Of a DNA stretch of 51,490 nt, positions 51,347-51,490 are shown one piece after another. Each line of letters starts with the position of its first letter. Position 1 is the first letter of the stretch. The position numbers were made by a program, and so were the translations under genes. Where the stretch lies: positions 1 to 51,490 of the forward strand of contig NBMB01000042.1 of the NCBI GenBank assembly GCA_002084765.1, in the 5' to 3' direction. The notes under the pieces were generated by a model. It did not search any database. It was given only the letters and a program-made list of their open reading frames with translations, and was not told the DNA's origin. The DNA is from Candidatus Cloacimonetes bacterium 4572_55. GTDB lineage: Bacteria > 4572-55.

Positions 51347-51373
51347 CGGCGCGCTTATGCATTAAGCGCGCCG
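51347..51373. terminator. Bidirectional terminator-like hairpin between convergent genes
   Basis: CGGCGCGCTTA and TAAGCGCGCCG form a perfect 11-bp stem with a 5-base loop. It lies between the large secreted protein and the minus-strand gene at the right edge. T-runs are short. Confidence 0.7.
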
Positions 51374-51386
51374 CTTGAGATTCCGA

Positions 51387-51490
51387 TCAACTATCGGTCG
51401 CCACAAAAATGGGCATGACCTTTACTCCGGTTGTCTCATCCATGTAGTCAGCCTCTAACTTCTGTCGGTTAGCGTCGTCGATCGTCTCGA
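51387..51490 (-). CDS. 3' end of an unidentified gene, cut by window edge
   Basis: The minus-strand frame runs from the edge to TGA 51387-51389, giving about 34 residues that end ADYMDETTGVKVMPIFVATDS. It is open throughout, and the hairpin at 51347-51373 fits its end. Nothing diagnostic can be read from the fragment. Confidence 0.5.
   Translation of the reverse strand, partial: ETIDDANRQKLEADYMDETTGVKVMPIFVATDS

Overview
The window looks like a chromosomal contig from a Gram-negative bacterium of the FCB superphylum, in an uncultured lineage of the kind represented by KSB1, Marinimicrobia or Calditrichota. The exact phylum cannot be settled from the sequence alone. The grounds are four secreted proteins that end in the NYPNPFNP-type (T9SS type A / FlgD-like) sorting domain, a PorT-like outer-membrane barrel, a DUF4249 lipoprotein, and a 29-residue AURKAIP1/COX24-type small ribosomal protein typical of that group.

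Region 1 (about 1-8800) reads as an integron gene-cassette array transcribed on the minus strand. Short genes are separated by attC recombination sites at 98-227, 3546-3616, 4306-4399, 4935-5007 and 8046-8213, with a degenerate one near 6548. Each good attC has RYYYAAC/GTT core boxes, paired arms and unpaired extra bases on the side expected for minus-strand cassettes. Cargo: a small membrane protein, a TolB-like lipoprotein, a truncated protease propeptide, two exported proteins, an Hsp20, a TylF-like methyltransferase, an outer-membrane barrel and a beta-helix protein with a sorting domain. Several are broken by stops or frameshifts, whereas the rest of the window is intact. No integrase lies inside the window.

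Region 2 (8.9-25 kb, minus strand): an MsbA-like ABC exporter with a DUF4249 lipoprotein; an OLD/PARIS-like AAA ATPase plus TOPRIM pair (candidate defence module); an archaeal-type HMG-CoA synthase, thiolase and DUF35 operon that would feed the mevalonate pathway; archaeal-type aspartate-semialdehyde dehydrogenase; two overlapping sensor kinase genes, one with a haem-c-binding DUF3365 domain; deoC and metG.

Region 3 (25-43 kb): a double-parvulin lipoprotein, peroxiredoxin, NAD synthetase, a PLP enzyme, two coiled-coil membrane proteins, tRNA-Arg(CCG), the COX24-type protein, HU, proS (archaeal/eukaryotic type), an MFS transporter, an S9 peptidase, a UbiA prenyltransferase, an Rpn-family nuclease, and a beta-alpha fused 2-oxoacid:ferredoxin oxidoreductase. 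Intergenic gaps here carry a dispersed repeat with core CCGCAGATTACGCAGATT.

Region 4 (43.5-51.5 kb): a PadR regulator followed by three large exported proteins with sorting domains (Ycf48/BNR-like, beta-helix, and propeller-containing), then the 3' end of an unidentified convergent gene.
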